From: an uncultured Acetatifactor sp.
GTDB taxonomy: Bacteria > Bacillota > Clostridia > Lachnospirales > Lachnospiraceae
Assembly (NCBI GenBank): GCA_934402315.1
Contig: CAKRTS010000002.1
Coordinates: 186,001 to 250,000 of the forward strand
Direction of reading: 5' to 3'
DNA length: 64,000 bases
The notes below the pieces were generated by a model. That model had not been told where the DNA came from, did no database searches, and saw nothing but the letters and a program-made list of their open reading frames with translations. This document shows, in pieces, positions 25,280 through 34,557 of this stretch. The position numbers and the translations under genes are program-made. Each line of letters begins with the position of its first letter. Position 1 is the stretch's first letter.

Positions 25280-26890
25280 ATGAGCGGAATGGAAAAAAGA
25301 TGGGAAAAGATGCCTTCCTGGCTGCTTCCCGCACTGATATTGTTGTTAGGCGCAGGCTTACGTCTGGCATTTCTGGGACAAATTCCCGCCGGGATGCATC
25401 AGGATGAAAGCATTGTTGCATGGAATGCGTATGCTATGTTTCACGAAGGAATCGACTCTGCCGGGCATCGTTTTCCTATCTACATGGCTGACTGGGGAGA
25501 TGGTCACAGTCCGCTGTATGTATGGCTCACTATACCCCTTATCGCCTTGAATGGCGGGCATGTAAATTCCTTTATCAGCAGACTTCCTCAGGCGCTCGTT
25601 GCCATCCTTACGCTCCTTGCAGTATACGACCTGATGCGGCGTATGTTCAATCGCAAATTAGGACTTTGGGCTATGTTTCTGCTTGCCATCTGTCCCTGGC
25701 ATGTTATGACATCCCGTTGGGGACTTGATGTAGATTTAGCACCTGGTTTTCTGGTTTTCGGACTATACTTTTTTATCAGAGGTCTTGAGAACAAAAAGTA
25801 CCTGCTTCTCTCTGCCCTCTGCTATGGGCTTGTACTTTACTGTTATGCCGTCATGTGGCCGGTCGTGCCCGCAATATTGATTCTTCAGATCTTGTATGCT
25901 CTGTATCATAAGAAGCTGACGATCAATCGCTACAGCATAAGTGCTTCCATCCTGCTATTTTTGTTGGCTTTACCACAGTTCCTATTCATAATGGTTAATT
26001 CCGAACTGATTCCCGAGATCAGCCTGCCTTTCATTACTATTCCCAAAATGGGAGGTTATCGCGGAGGAGAGGTTGCCTTCAGTCTGGCCGATATGTGGAC
26101 AAACTTCCGCACTGCCCTCACACTGTTATGGCGCCAGAACACCGGCGCGCCACAGGACATTCTGCTTCCATGGGGTCTGTACTATGACATCGGGCGTGTT
26201 TTCATTGCCGTCGGCGTTGTCTGTGTTGTGGTGCAGACGATTAAGACATTGATAAAGAAGGAATTTTCCTATGTATTTTTCCTATTCGCCTCTCTGGTAG
26301 GCGGCGGTGTGAACTGTCTTATTGTTGCTGCCAAGCTTCATCAGGTGGACGCACTTTTCATTCCGCTTTTGCTGAGTGAAGCATATGGTCTATACACAGT
26401 TCTGGAATGGGTTCGGAAAAGGAATGCTCTTGCTTCAAAAATCGCCGCCGGCATTGCCATAACTGTTTATTCCATATGTCTTGTGCTCTTCCAGCGCGAT
26501 TACTACACCGATTACCAGAAGACGGCAAATGCCTACCTCGCAGCAGGCATAAAGGAATGTGTAGAATATGCTCTGGACTCCTGCGGGGAAACCGGACTGC
26601 GCACCATCACCGTAGAACAGGGGGCACAGTGGTCAAGACTTTTACTGTTTACAGAGATTCTTCCCTCGGACTATCTTGCCACCGTAGAATATGACCCGAA
26701 TATGTACCCTGCTCCCGCAAGCTTTGAATATAACGGCATCCGTATCAACACAAGGATCAACTATGACTTTATCAACCCCGAAAGCGTATACATCATCTAC
26801 TTTACCGATGTTCCGCTCTTGGAAGCGGATTATGATCTGACGCAATTCTATGACTGGTATGTGGCTGTCCCCAAAGCCGCCTTGCAATAG
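25280..26890 (+). CDS. ArnT/PMT-like membrane glycosyltransferase (GT39/GT83 type)
   Basis: 536 residues with about 11 membrane segments. The first external loop has the conserved acidic pair (GMHQDESIVAWNAYAM) typical of dolichyl/undecaprenyl-phosphate sugar transferases, followed by the loop ADWGDGHSPLYVW. The C-terminal 100 residues are a soluble outer domain. It probably transfers a sugar from a polyprenyl carrier to a cell-surface acceptor. It has its own promoter and terminator. Confidence 0.85.
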   Translation: MSGMEKRWEKMPSWLLPALILLLGAGLRLAFLGQIPAGMHQDESIVAWNAYAMFHEGIDSAGHRFPIYMADWGDGHSPLYVWLTIPLIALNGGHVNSFISRLPQALVAILTLLAVYDLMRRMFNRKLGLWAMFLLAICPWHVMTSRWGLDVDLAPGFLVFGLYFFIRGLENKKYLLLSALCYGLVLYCYAVMWPVVPAILILQILYALYHKKLTINRYSISASILLFLLALPQFLFIMVNSELIPEISLPFITIPKMGGYRGGEVAFSLADMWTNFRTALTLLWRQNTGAPQDILLPWGLYYDIGRVFIAVGVVCVVVQTIKTLIKKEFSYVFFLFASLVGGGVNCLIVAAKLHQVDALFIPLLLSEAYGLYTVLEWVRKRNALASKIAAGIAITVYSICLVLFQRDYYTDYQKTANAYLAAGIKECVEYALDSCGETGLRTITVEQGAQWSRLLLFTEILPSDYLATVEYDPNMYPAPASFEYNGIRINTRINYDFINPESVYIIYFTDVPLLEADYDLTQFYDWYVAVPKAALQ

Positions 26891-26904
26891 TTCCAATATG
26901 CACG

Positions 26905-26943
26905 AAGAGCGGGTCTGTACAAGGCAGACACCGCTCTCTTTTT
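26905..26943 (+). terminator. Intrinsic terminator of the glycosyltransferase gene
   Basis: AGAGCGG pairs with CCGCTCT and TCTG with CAGA inside, followed by CTTTTT. It lies 15 bp after the stop and abuts the convergent gene. Confidence 0.85.
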
Positions 26944-26945
26944 CA

Positions 26946-28391
26946 TTATTCGTAATCTACTCTCACAGAGGTCTTTTCAAAAAATTCTGCGACCTTTACA
27001 TTCGTCGGCTCCTCTGGATCGGAAGAAAAATCACCCACATAGAGCATCTCCGGCTGGTTTTGATATGGCTGAAATACCAGCTCCTGCATCGATGTGTCTG
27101 TTAATTGCCGGTACCGCTCCTGATATTCCTGCTCATATGCCCTCGCCTCCCCACTGCGCAGCAGGCGGATCGCCGTCCCTGTAGTACAGCTCTGCACATT
27201 TCCTGTCGCAGCCTGGATCAAAACAATTCCCACCACACAAACCGGAACTGCCAGCCATTTCAGCCGTCCTTTTCCCTCTGCCCTGTCTTTCTCACGCCAC
27301 TTCCGCTGTACATAGCCCAGAAGATAGCCATATGCCAGAAAAGAAAACAAAAGGAATCCGTAGTACACCACGGCAACCACTCTGGCGGGACCTGTGGAAT
27401 TCATCGTATAAAAGGTCGGACAGGACATGGAACAGAATATCCCATAGAGCAGTCCAATCACTATAACCGGATAACGGAACTGCAGCTTACTCTTCTTCAG
27501 GTATTTCCAAAGTATGGGAGTAATTATGACCGCCGCGAGAAGCCACCACAACCCCGTCCACGCCACCGTATAGCGTATCCCCTGAACCAAAGCCTTGGCT
27601 ACTGCCTTCCATGCCGGTATCTTCCACATGCCGCCCTGTCTCACCCGGTTTCCCGGAGCTGCAGCGCTTACAAGCAGTCCTGCCAGCAGGCAAAGCGTCG
27701 TCGCAAGGATGCCGTATCTTCCCGGTTTCTTCTTCCAGAACATCCAGACTGACAAAAGCACGGTCATAATCATGCAGGGAAGCAGGGAGACATAATTTCC
27801 ACCCGCCAGAAACGCTGCCAGCAACAGCATCACGACAAGCCACCTCCGCTTGCTCTGCACCAGATACCGTAGAATAAGCCCTATCAGGAAAAGAGTAACT
27901 GCAAAATATCCTGTATAATACATGGAACCGTTATACCAGAAAAAGCTCTCCCCGGGAGAGGGAACTGTCTCTATACACAAAAGCGCGAGACAGGACGAAA
28001 TCAGTATCCAGCCAGGCACCGATACACGCAGCCGTCCGCACAAGATCGGCCGGGTAACATAAAATATACCTGTCGTTAAAAGCAGCAATATCACCGTTGT
28101 CACAAGCCGATAAGGCAGGTTTCCAAAAACATTCGGCGGCAGATACATCAGGAATAAGGCGGAGTAGGTACCCTGCCACCTGCCGTACTCCACTGCCACG
28201 CCCCTTGCTGCCTCTGAAACCGTCTCTGCAATGCTGCCCGTATGCTGCCAAATCAGATGTGTTGCTGCACCATAATAATAGTCATCTCCGGTAGGATGAT
28301 TATATCTTCCGAGGTACATCACCGGGAACAGCCCTGCCACAAGCAGCAGAAGCATGACACCCGCCGCTATCTTTTCTGTTTTATCCTTCAT
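26946..28391 (-). CDS. DUF6056 family polytopic membrane protein
   Basis: 481 residues, 11-12 membrane segments, with the early loop NHPTGDDYYYGAATHLIWQH carrying acidic residues where GT-C transferases place their catalytic Asp. This marks DUF6056, which has a GT-C-like topology but no known substrate. The C-terminus is a short soluble domain. ATG at 28391 has GGAGAGGGG upstream. It may follow trmL in one transcript (24-bp gap). Confidence 0.85.
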   Translation of the reverse strand: MKDKTEKIAAGVMLLLLVAGLFPVMYLGRYNHPTGDDYYYGAATHLIWQHTGSIAETVSEAARGVAVEYGRWQGTYSALFLMYLPPNVFGNLPYRLVTTVILLLLTTGIFYVTRPILCGRLRVSVPGWILISSCLALLCIETVPSPGESFFWYNGSMYYTGYFAVTLFLIGLILRYLVQSKRRWLVVMLLLAAFLAGGNYVSLLPCMIMTVLLSVWMFWKKKPGRYGILATTLCLLAGLLVSAAAPGNRVRQGGMWKIPAWKAVAKALVQGIRYTVAWTGLWWLLAAVIITPILWKYLKKSKLQFRYPVIVIGLLYGIFCSMSCPTFYTMNSTGPARVVAVVYYGFLLFSFLAYGYLLGYVQRKWREKDRAEGKGRLKWLAVPVCVVGIVLIQAATGNVQSCTTGTAIRLLRSGEARAYEQEYQERYRQLTDTSMQELVFQPYQNQPEMLYVGDFSSDPEEPTNVKVAEFFEKTSVRVDYE

Positions 28392-28415
28392 AGGAATCCC
28401 CTCTCCTCACCCTGT

Positions 28416-28904
28416 CTACCACTGTAATCTGTGCAGCTGCCCTTCCCTCTGCATATCGTGGAAGCCGTTCTGGCGAAGCGCCTCATAGAGCACGATTGCG
28501 ACAGAATTAGAAAGATTCAGCGACCGGATTGTCGGAAGCATGGGAATGCGGATGCAGTTCTCCTCGTGTTCCACCAGGATCTCCTCCGGGATTCCGGCAC
28601 TTTCCTTGCCAAACATGATATAGTCGTCCGGAGCGAAGCTTACCTCCGTGTAGGAGCGCCTTGCCTTTGTCGTCGCCATCCAGATCTTAGCGCCCGGATG
28701 CTGCTCCGTGAATTCCTCAAAATTCATGTACCTGTGTACATCAAGATCCTTCCAGTAGTCCATGCCCGCACGGCGGATCGCCTTCTCGTCCAGACGGAAG
28801 CCAAGCGGCTCGATCAGATGAAGCGATGTTCCCGTTGCGACACAGGTTCTTCCTATATTTCCGGTGTTTCCCGGTATCTCCGGCTGATGTAAGATAATGT
28901 TCAC
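28416..28904 (-). CDS. trmL: tRNA (cytidine/uridine-34-2'-O)-methyltransferase
   Basis: 162 residues, full length for the family. SPOUT fold with the three knot motifs: HQPEIPGNTGNIGRTC at the N-terminus, IMFGKESAGIPEEIL, and MLPTIRSLNLSNSVAIVLYE. It methylates the wobble nucleotide of tRNA-Leu isoacceptors. GTG start at 28904 with AAGGAG 7 nt upstream. Upstream lie the 51-bp repeat array and element D. Confidence 0.95.
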   Translation of the reverse strand: MNIILHQPEIPGNTGNIGRTCVATGTSLHLIEPLGFRLDEKAIRRAGMDYWKDLDVHRYMNFEEFTEQHPGAKIWMATTKARRSYTEVSFAPDDYIMFGKESAGIPEEILVEHEENCIRIPMLPTIRSLNLSNSVAIVLYEALRQNGFHDMQREGQLHRLQW

Positions 28905-29017
28905 CAGATTCTCCTTTCAAAAACGCACTCGTGACAGGATACCGGAGCAAACGTCTGATCCGTCTGAAATTGCCTGAATTGTTCCCAGAGTTACGGAGCT
29001 TTTGACCCCAGTATCAT

Positions 29018-29250
29018 GAGCAGGCAAAAGCCGCCACTATACCCACAGCTTGCGTCGGACGAGGGTATAAGCAAGCAAAAATGGCTGCTATACCCACAGC
29101 TTGCGACATGCAAGGGTATAGGCAAGCAAAAGTGGCCGCCATACCCACAGCTTGCGACATGCGAGGGTATGAGCAAGCAAAAATCGCTGCCATACCCACA
29201 GCTTGCGTCGGACGAGGGTATGAGCAAGCAAAAATCGCTGCTATACCCAC
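29018..29250. repeat. 51-bp tandem hairpin repeat array (about 4.6 units)
   Basis: Units at 29018-29068, 29069-29119, 29120-29170 and 29171-29221, plus a 29-bp partial unit. Each contains ATACCC-ACAG-CTTGC...GCAAG-GGTAT, a hairpin. Units 1 and 4 share one loop (GTCGGAC) and units 2 and 3 another (GACAT). The period is 17 codons, so frames stay open on both strands; I see no ribosome site and do not call a protein. There are no spacers, so it is not a CRISPR array. It abuts element D. Confidence 0.9.
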
Positions 29251-29261
29251 CCTCCCTACGG

Positions 29262-29412
29262 CGACAGCTGTGCGAGGCACACATGACCGCAAGCAGCGCA
29301 CTCTTGAGCCGCCGGTACTTACACCCTGTACTATAGGGTGTTATGTACCGCTGCGAGCGAAAGGTAGCGGGAGCGTGCCTGCGGTGGTCATGTGCGCTTC
29401 ACGCAGCGTCCC
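29262..29412 (+). repeat. Interspersed structured element, copy D
   Basis: Sense on the plus strand, the most diverged copy. The closing stem uses CACATGACC with GGTCATGTG. The apical stem is GGTAC-TTA-CACCCT with AGGGTG-TTA-TGTACC, fully different in sequence from other copies but fully paired. The tetraloop is GGGA (29369-29372). It lies between the stop of the aminotransferase gene and the 51-bp array. To its right CAGCGTCCC occurs three times within 60 bp. Confidence 0.8.
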
Positions 29413-29467
29413 ATGCACCAGCGTCCCGTTAGGCCGTGTAGACCGACATGTCGCAGCGTCCCCATGG

Positions 29468-30628
29468 TCAGCGCAGGCGCTGGATAAAGCGGTTCATTCT
29501 GCTCAGTGCTTCCTTCAAGCGCTCCAGGGAATACGCATAGGAGATTCGCAGGAAGCCCTCGCCGCAGTCACCGAATGCCGTGCCGGGCACGACCGCCAGC
29601 TTCTCCTCTTTCAGCAGTCTCTCCGCAAATTCATCGCTTGTCAGCCCAAATTCCTTAATACAGGGGAACACATAAAATGCGCCATACGGTTCAAAGCATT
29701 CCAGACCCATCTCCCGGAAGGCGTTCATTAAATAACGTCTGCGCTGGTTATAGGCGGTGCGCATCTGCTCCACATCTCCGTCCCCGTTCTTCAGTGCCTC
29801 CACAGCCGCACACTGGCTCGTCGTCGGAGCACACATGATCGCAAACTGATGGATCTTTGTCATCTGCTGGATGATCTCGCGGGGCCCGCACGCATAGCCG
29901 AGTCTCCAGCCGGTCATGGCATATGCCTTGGAAAATCCGTTGATAAGGATCGTTCTCTCCTGCATGCCCGGAAGCTCTGCGATTGAAACATGCTTGTCCT
30001 TATAGGTCAGCTCAGAATAAATTTCATCCGACATGACAAAGATGTCATGTTTCAAAATAACCTCGGCGATTGCCTCCAGATCCTTCCGCTCCATGATTGC
30101 TCCGGTAGGGTTATTCGGGAACGGCAGGATAAGAATTTTCGTCTTTTCTGTAATAGCGTCCTCCAGCTCCTGTGCCGTCAGCCGAAATTCATTTTCCGCC
30201 TTCAGATTGATAATCACGGGCTTTGCGCCTGCCAGTACCGCGCAGGGCTCGTAGGAAACATAGCTCGGCTGGGGAATCAGCACCTCATCCCCGGGGTTGC
30301 ACATCGCGCGCAGCCCGATGTCGATCGCCTCCGAACCTCCTACCGTAATCAATACCTCCTTGACAGGATCGTAGCTGAGTCCCTGCCTTCTGTATAAATA
30401 CCGGCAGATCTCCTCACGAAGCTCCATCAGTCCTGCGTTTGAGGTGTAATGTGTCTTACCTCTTTCCAGAGAATAAATGCCCTCGTCCCGGATATGCCAC
30501 GGGGTGTCAAAGTCGGGTTCGCCGACACCGAGGGAAATGGCATCCTTCATCTCGCTTACAATGTCAAAAAATTTGCGGATACCGGATGGCTTGATTTCTA
30601 CTACTTTATCTGCTAACGGATTCCTCAT
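29468..30628 (-). CDS. Class I/II PLP-dependent aminotransferase
   Basis: 386 residues, aspartate-aminotransferase fold. It starts with the family's SGIRKFFDI...SLGVGEPDFDTP; PLP contacts NPTGAI and DEIYSEL; the lysine is in NGFSKAYAMTGWRLGY; the carboxylate arginine is in FLRISYA. Many Firmicutes relatives act on aromatic amino acids or on Asp/Ala, and specificity cannot be told here. The start overlaps the stop of the Lrp-type regulator as ATGA, so the regulator probably controls it. Confidence 0.92.
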   Translation of the reverse strand: MRNPLADKVVEIKPSGIRKFFDIVSEMKDAISLGVGEPDFDTPWHIRDEGIYSLERGKTHYTSNAGLMELREEICRYLYRRQGLSYDPVKEVLITVGGSEAIDIGLRAMCNPGDEVLIPQPSYVSYEPCAVLAGAKPVIINLKAENEFRLTAQELEDAITEKTKILILPFPNNPTGAIMERKDLEAIAEVILKHDIFVMSDEIYSELTYKDKHVSIAELPGMQERTILINGFSKAYAMTGWRLGYACGPREIIQQMTKIHQFAIMCAPTTSQCAAVEALKNGDGDVEQMRTAYNQRRRYLMNAFREMGLECFEPYGAFYVFPCIKEFGLTSDEFAERLLKEEKLAVVPGTAFGDCGEGFLRISYAYSLERLKEALSRMNRFIQRLR

Positions 30629-31107
30629 GGCGTAATCATCTCCCTTTCATCTTCATTTTTCTGGGAGAGCATGGTTCCGTGATCCTTATACTTTTTCAGG
30701 ATAAAATGCGTTGCCGTGCTCAGCACAGGCTCTAAGGTTGCCAGCTTGTCGGAGACAAAGGAGGAAACCTCTCTCAGTGTCTTTCCTTCAAGAATAACCA
30801 TCAGATCATAGCCGCCGGACATCAGGTAGACGCTGCGCACCTCGGGATACTTCTGGATGCGCTCTGCCACGTTGTCAAAGCCCTGTCCTCTCTGAGGTGT
30901 CACACGAACCTCGATCAGCGCGGAAACCTTTTCAATATCGGTCTTTTCCCAATTAATCAGTGTATGATAGCCGCAGATAATCCCCTCATTTTCAAGCGCT
31001 GCAAGCTCGTTTACGACATCAATCTCCTCCACACCAAGGATGATCGCCAGTTCCTTTAAGTCGATCCGGCTGTTCTTCTCGATAATTGCAAGTAATTCGT
31101 CTCTCAT
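30625..31107 (-). CDS. Lrp/AsnC family transcriptional regulator
   Basis: 160 residues from the ATG at 31107, 6 nt from GAGG. N-terminal winged helix (RIDLKELAIILGVEEIDVVN) and C-terminal RAM ligand domain (VRSVYLMSGGYDLMVILEG). Coupled to the aminotransferase gene by ATGA overlap, so it probably senses an amino acid and adjusts that enzyme. Confidence 0.92.
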   Translation of the reverse strand: MRDELLAIIEKNSRIDLKELAIILGVEEIDVVNELAALENEGIICGYHTLINWEKTDIEKVSALIEVRVTPQRGQGFDNVAERIQKYPEVRSVYLMSGGYDLMVILEGKTLREVSSFVSDKLATLEPVLSTATHFILKKYKDHGTMLSQKNEDEREMITP

Positions 31108-31187
31108 CATAATCCTCATTTCTGCACACTGTTTCTATCAATGATCTGTGCCCGGTGCGCACGGACACTGCTTCAATGTTTATGGTT

Positions 31188-32231
31188 TCATCCCTTCTGC
31201 TCCTGCAGCCAGCGATAGATTTCATCGTTCTTCGGCCGGTCCATGTACCGCATCTCGTCTTCATTATGGATGATGCGGTCCCTGCTGCCGGTGACCTTTC
31301 CGATAACAGCTGCCGGAATTTTTTCCGCCTCCAGCGCCGCCTTCAGCCCGGCTCCGTCCTCCGTCACCATAATCAGGCACCCGCCCGAGAGTAGCTCATA
31401 GGGATTGACATTACAATATTCACATACCTCCACCGTCTCCTGCCGCAGAGGGATCTTTTTCAGATCTATGGTCAGTCCAACGCCTGTCCTTTCCGCAAGC
31501 TCCCAGAGCGCTCCGAAGATTCCGCCCTCTGAGACATCATGCATGGCACAAACGCCGGACTTCACGGCGGTGGCAGCCTCCGGTATCACGGACATCCACC
31601 GGTCAAGGCATGCCGCCTCATCCACAAGGTACGCCGGATATCTATGTAACAGCCCTTCTCTGGCCCGTCCCGCCAGAATCGCCGTTCCTTCCATTCCGAT
31701 CCACTTACTTAAAACAATATCCTGTCCGGGTTTTATTTTCTTATGCTCCTGCCATCCGTCCACGATCGGTTTTCCATAACCTGTGACGGTCAGCACCGGC
31801 TGGTTCACCGCACTGCTGATACAGGTCTGTCCGCCCGCTATCTGTAGGTTCAGAGCGCTGCACGCCTTCTCCGTCTCCGCCATCAGCGACTTAAGCTCTG
31901 CCTCCTCCGTATTTTCCGGAAGCATAAGCGCAAGCGTCACGGCATAGGGCTCTGCCCCGGCTGCCGCCAGATTGTTTGTACAGCGAAGGATCAGCTGTCC
32001 GGGTGGAATCGCTGTGCTGTATACCGGCTCTGTCAAAGCCGCCCCACTCTCCGATTCCGCAAAAACTGCCGCTGTCTGCACACAGGACAGAAAGGTACTC
32101 CGGCCGCAGGACGAAAAAACGGCGCAGTCTACCCCTACACCTGCGCCATTTAATACTTCTTCTCTTTTTGTCCTGATCTGTCTTAAAACGGAGCGTTTCA
32201 AAACGTTCTCCGGTACCTTACCGTTTTTCAT
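31188..32231 (-). CDS. AIR synthase-related protein (HypE/PurM superfamily)
   Basis: 347 residues, two-domain PurM-like ATP-binding fold: N-terminal dimer region with the LRCTNNLAAAGAEPYA motif, C-terminal AIRS_C with AMHDVSEGGIFGALWELAE and the LLSGGCLIMV loop. Similar to HypE but without the C-terminal cysteine used for hydrogenase maturation, and no hyp genes are near, so HypE function is unlikely. The substrate is unknown. It follows the VanW gene by 18 bp. Confidence 0.85.
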   Translation of the reverse strand: MKNGKVPENVLKRSVLRQIRTKREEVLNGAGVGVDCAVFSSCGRSTFLSCVQTAAVFAESESGAALTEPVYSTAIPPGQLILRCTNNLAAAGAEPYAVTLALMLPENTEEAELKSLMAETEKACSALNLQIAGGQTCISSAVNQPVLTVTGYGKPIVDGWQEHKKIKPGQDIVLSKWIGMEGTAILAGRAREGLLHRYPAYLVDEAACLDRWMSVIPEAATAVKSGVCAMHDVSEGGIFGALWELAERTGVGLTIDLKKIPLRQETVEVCEYCNVNPYELLSGGCLIMVTEDGAGLKAALEAEKIPAAVIGKVTGSRDRIIHNEDEMRYMDRPKNDEIYRWLQEQKG

Positions 32232-32249
32232 GATCCTGACCCTCTGTTC

Positions 32250-33722
32250 TTACTGCTCTCCGATCTCCACACTGTTCGCAGCAGCCTGTGCCGTCAGCAT
32301 GGCAATGACATCCTTCACCTGAGCGACGCTGCCACTGTTAATAGCTGCCATGATCTGCTCATAAGCCGCCGGATTGTCCGTAGCCGTCCCGACCGTAGCG
32401 GATCGCGGCACCATTTTATAATTGCTGCTGTTGACCTGCGTGCGGCTTACCTCCACACCGTTCTCTTTCACGATCTTCCAGAGCCTTGCCTTATATCCGG
32501 TATGTGCGCTGTCCGACACGATATAGCCGACCGGCTTGGAAGCATCGGCATAAATAATATCTGCCGGGGGATTGATTACCTCCAGCTCCTCGCTCTCGAA
32601 GCTCACTGTTCTGTTGGGATCTCTCGTCTCTTTTCCATAGATATTGAAGGTGAGCTTCTTCCCGCTCGTGTAGCCCTCGATATATACAGGATAATCCAGA
32701 TTGTTTACAAACCGGAAGTCCTTGCCCGCGCTCTCCGCGATCGCCGCATCCGCCGAGCGCGCCACATAGCTTACCACCATGGAGTGGTTATGTCTCTCCG
32801 TGACATCGAGCTCTGCGAGCAGAACCGCATTGTAAAGCGTGGTGGAAACCTGACAAATGCCGCCTCCCAGACTGTCAACCACCTTACCGCTGACATAGGA
32901 GCCCGCCATATAGTAACCGTTTTTCTCGGAAAACGGTGCAACTGCCGTATAAAAAGAGAACTCTTCCCCGGGATAGATTACCGTCCCGTTGACCAGCTTA
33001 CAGCCATTCTCCACGTTGGCACATCTCGACGCTCCCGAGGATGTGTATGCCGTTGTAAATGTGCCGAGAACATCCTTCACCTGCGCAAGCTCCTCGGCGC
33101 TTCCCTGCGGCTGCTCCACTGCAACATCCAGTTCAATGCGGCAGGGCTGGTGGTCCCAGTTCTGCGTCAGATAATCATTCACCCTGTCAATCGAGGTCTC
33201 GACATCCAGCATATAGCCGGTCTGACCCTCTATTACCTGGAACTCGCCGTTCTCACGTTTCAGCGAATAGTTCACTGCCTTGACATCATATCCGGAACAT
33301 TGCTCCGTCAGGACATCATTAATCGCCTGAAGGTCGAAGCTGAGCAATATCGGGTAAACCTTGTTTTCATGCTGGAGATCCTTCAGGATCTTATACCTCT
33401 CGATGACATTTCCATGCGTTCCGATCTCCGCCGCTTCATCGACCAGCTGCGGGTTCGCCCACGCTATTCCCAGGTCTCCGGCTGTGACAACGACCTCGTT
33501 ACCGGCGGCAGCCAGCAGCGTGACCTCTGTGTCCCCGAGGCTCTCTATATATTCCTCTATAGCCGCCCTCGCCTGCTCCGCCGACATTCCGGACAGCTCT
33601 ATATCCCCTGCGTAGATGCCGGTCTTTATCGCATCCTCCTTCGCGCACACGCTCATGCCGGACAGCATGGCGCACGCAAAAAACAGAAGAAGGAAACGCG
33701 CTCTATTCCATATTTTTCCCAT
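32250..33722 (-). CDS. VanW family protein with YoaR-type peptidoglycan-binding domain
   Basis: 490 residues from the ATG at 33722 (GAGG 6 nt upstream). Signal peptide or anchor (about 1-25, ending SVCAKED). Next comes a YoaR-like domain (about 30-210, GIYAGDIELSGMSAEQARAA) and then VanW (about 230-380, YPGEEFSFYTAVAPFSEKNG and GGGICQVSTTLYNAVLLAEL). Extracellular, cell-wall related. VanW is named for a vancomycin cluster, but there are no van genes here and no reason to infer resistance. Confidence 0.92.
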   Translation of the reverse strand: MGKIWNRARFLLLFFACAMLSGMSVCAKEDAIKTGIYAGDIELSGMSAEQARAAIEEYIESLGDTEVTLLAAAGNEVVVTAGDLGIAWANPQLVDEAAEIGTHGNVIERYKILKDLQHENKVYPILLSFDLQAINDVLTEQCSGYDVKAVNYSLKRENGEFQVIEGQTGYMLDVETSIDRVNDYLTQNWDHQPCRIELDVAVEQPQGSAEELAQVKDVLGTFTTAYTSSGASRCANVENGCKLVNGTVIYPGEEFSFYTAVAPFSEKNGYYMAGSYVSGKVVDSLGGGICQVSTTLYNAVLLAELDVTERHNHSMVVSYVARSADAAIAESAGKDFRFVNNLDYPVYIEGYTSGKKLTFNIYGKETRDPNRTVSFESEELEVINPPADIIYADASKPVGYIVSDSAHTGYKARLWKIVKENGVEVSRTQVNSSNYKMVPRSATVGTATDNPAAYEQIMAAINSGSVAQVKDVIAMLTAQAAANSVEIGEQ

Positions 33723-33783
33723 AATCGTCCTCATTTTCGCAAAACACGAAAAAACAATACCCGCATGCTTCTCCCAGATTGAA

Positions 33784-33891
33784 TTAATAGAAGAAATATG
33801 CTAAAGTAGGAATAACCATAGCGAGCACCAGAACCACAATAATGGCTGCTGAAATTTTCCGCTTGGTCTTCTGGTTGTTTAAATTAAACAT
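33784..33891 (-). CDS. Small single-pass membrane protein (35 residues)
   Basis: ATG at 33889-33891 preceded by GAGGAG, stop TAA at 33784-33786. A basic N-terminus (NNQKTKRK) is followed by one membrane segment (ISAAIIVVLVLAMVIPTLAY) ending in two aromatic residues. The good ribosome site and clean topology support a real gene. It is upstream of VanW on the same strand and divergent from the 202-residue protein. Function unknown; a protein-complex subunit or assembly helper is possible. Confidence 0.75.
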   Translation of the reverse strand: MFNLNNQKTKRKISAAIIVVLVLAMVIPTLAYFFY

Positions 33892-33948
33892 GATAAACTC
33901 CTCACTGCCCGACGGGCAAAAAGCTCAAACTCTGAAAGGATATTATAT

Positions 33949-34557
33949 ATGAATTTGTTTCTTTTGGCAAGTTTAATCGTTCTTGTGGTTTTTATTTCCT
34001 ATAACATAAAGAAGCAGACAAAGGCACGCTCGGAGACCGAACAGGCCTTCTGGGCACGCGAGCATCGTTCCAACTCCGTCAGGCGCAAATCCCTTGACAA
34101 TCTCACCTATGTAAAGATTCCGCTGGAAACCTTCCCGACCCATCTCCTGAATGACAACCCGGATGTGATGGAATGCATCGAAATCCTCGAGGCCCTCACC
34201 TCCCAGAAGATCGTGAATCTCACAGGATGGTCAAATACGGATCTGAAGCTGGAGTACGGCACAGCCAACCTGACGGTTCTCTCCGAATACGACCAGAACT
34301 ATACCGTGCTGGTGCGCACCCTGCAGAAATGGGCTGACCTGCTCATCCAGAATCAATATCAGAAGGAAGCCGTACCGCTTATGGAATTCGCCGTGGCTAC
34401 CGGCTCCGACGTGAGCCGCACCTACTATGCCCTGGCGGATTACTATACTTCAACCGGGCAGAGCGAGGAGATCCGCCGCCTCCGGGAAGCTGCCGGAAAT
34501 CTGCGTTCCAGCTCGCGCGGCATCATTGTAAAGCATCTCCAGAAGAATTATTCCTGA
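33949..34557 (+). CDS. Membrane-anchored helical-repeat protein, unknown function
   Basis: 202 residues: an N-terminal membrane segment (MNLFLLASLIVLVVFISYNI), a basic linker, then a helical region from about 70 that looks like two or three TPR-type hairpins (TLQKWADLLIQNQYQKEAVP, ALADYYTSTGQSEEIRRLRE). Probably faces the cytoplasm. AAAGGA precedes the ATG. The 3' end overlaps the convergent exonuclease gene by 35 bp. Confidence 0.8.
   Translation: MNLFLLASLIVLVVFISYNIKKQTKARSETEQAFWAREHRSNSVRRKSLDNLTYVKIPLETFPTHLLNDNPDVMECIEILEALTSQKIVNLTGWSNTDLKLEYGTANLTVLSEYDQNYTVLVRTLQKWADLLIQNQYQKEAVPLMEFAVATGSDVSRTYYALADYYTSTGQSEEIRRLREAAGNLRSSSRGIIVKHLQKNYS

Noticed and set aside
29018-29250. CRISPR array
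   Set aside because: The 51-bp units are directly adjacent with no unique spacers, and no cas genes are present.
29014-29336. Repeat-protein ORFs on both strands with 17-residue periods
   Set aside because: They stay open only because the DNA repeat is 51 bp; no ribosome site and both strands are open equally.
31188-32231. HypE hydrogenase maturation protein
   Set aside because: Lacks the C-terminal cysteine used for thiocarbamate formation and has no hyp neighbours.
32250-33722. Vancomycin resistance gene
   Set aside because: VanW proteins are widespread outside resistance clusters and no vanHAX genes are present.
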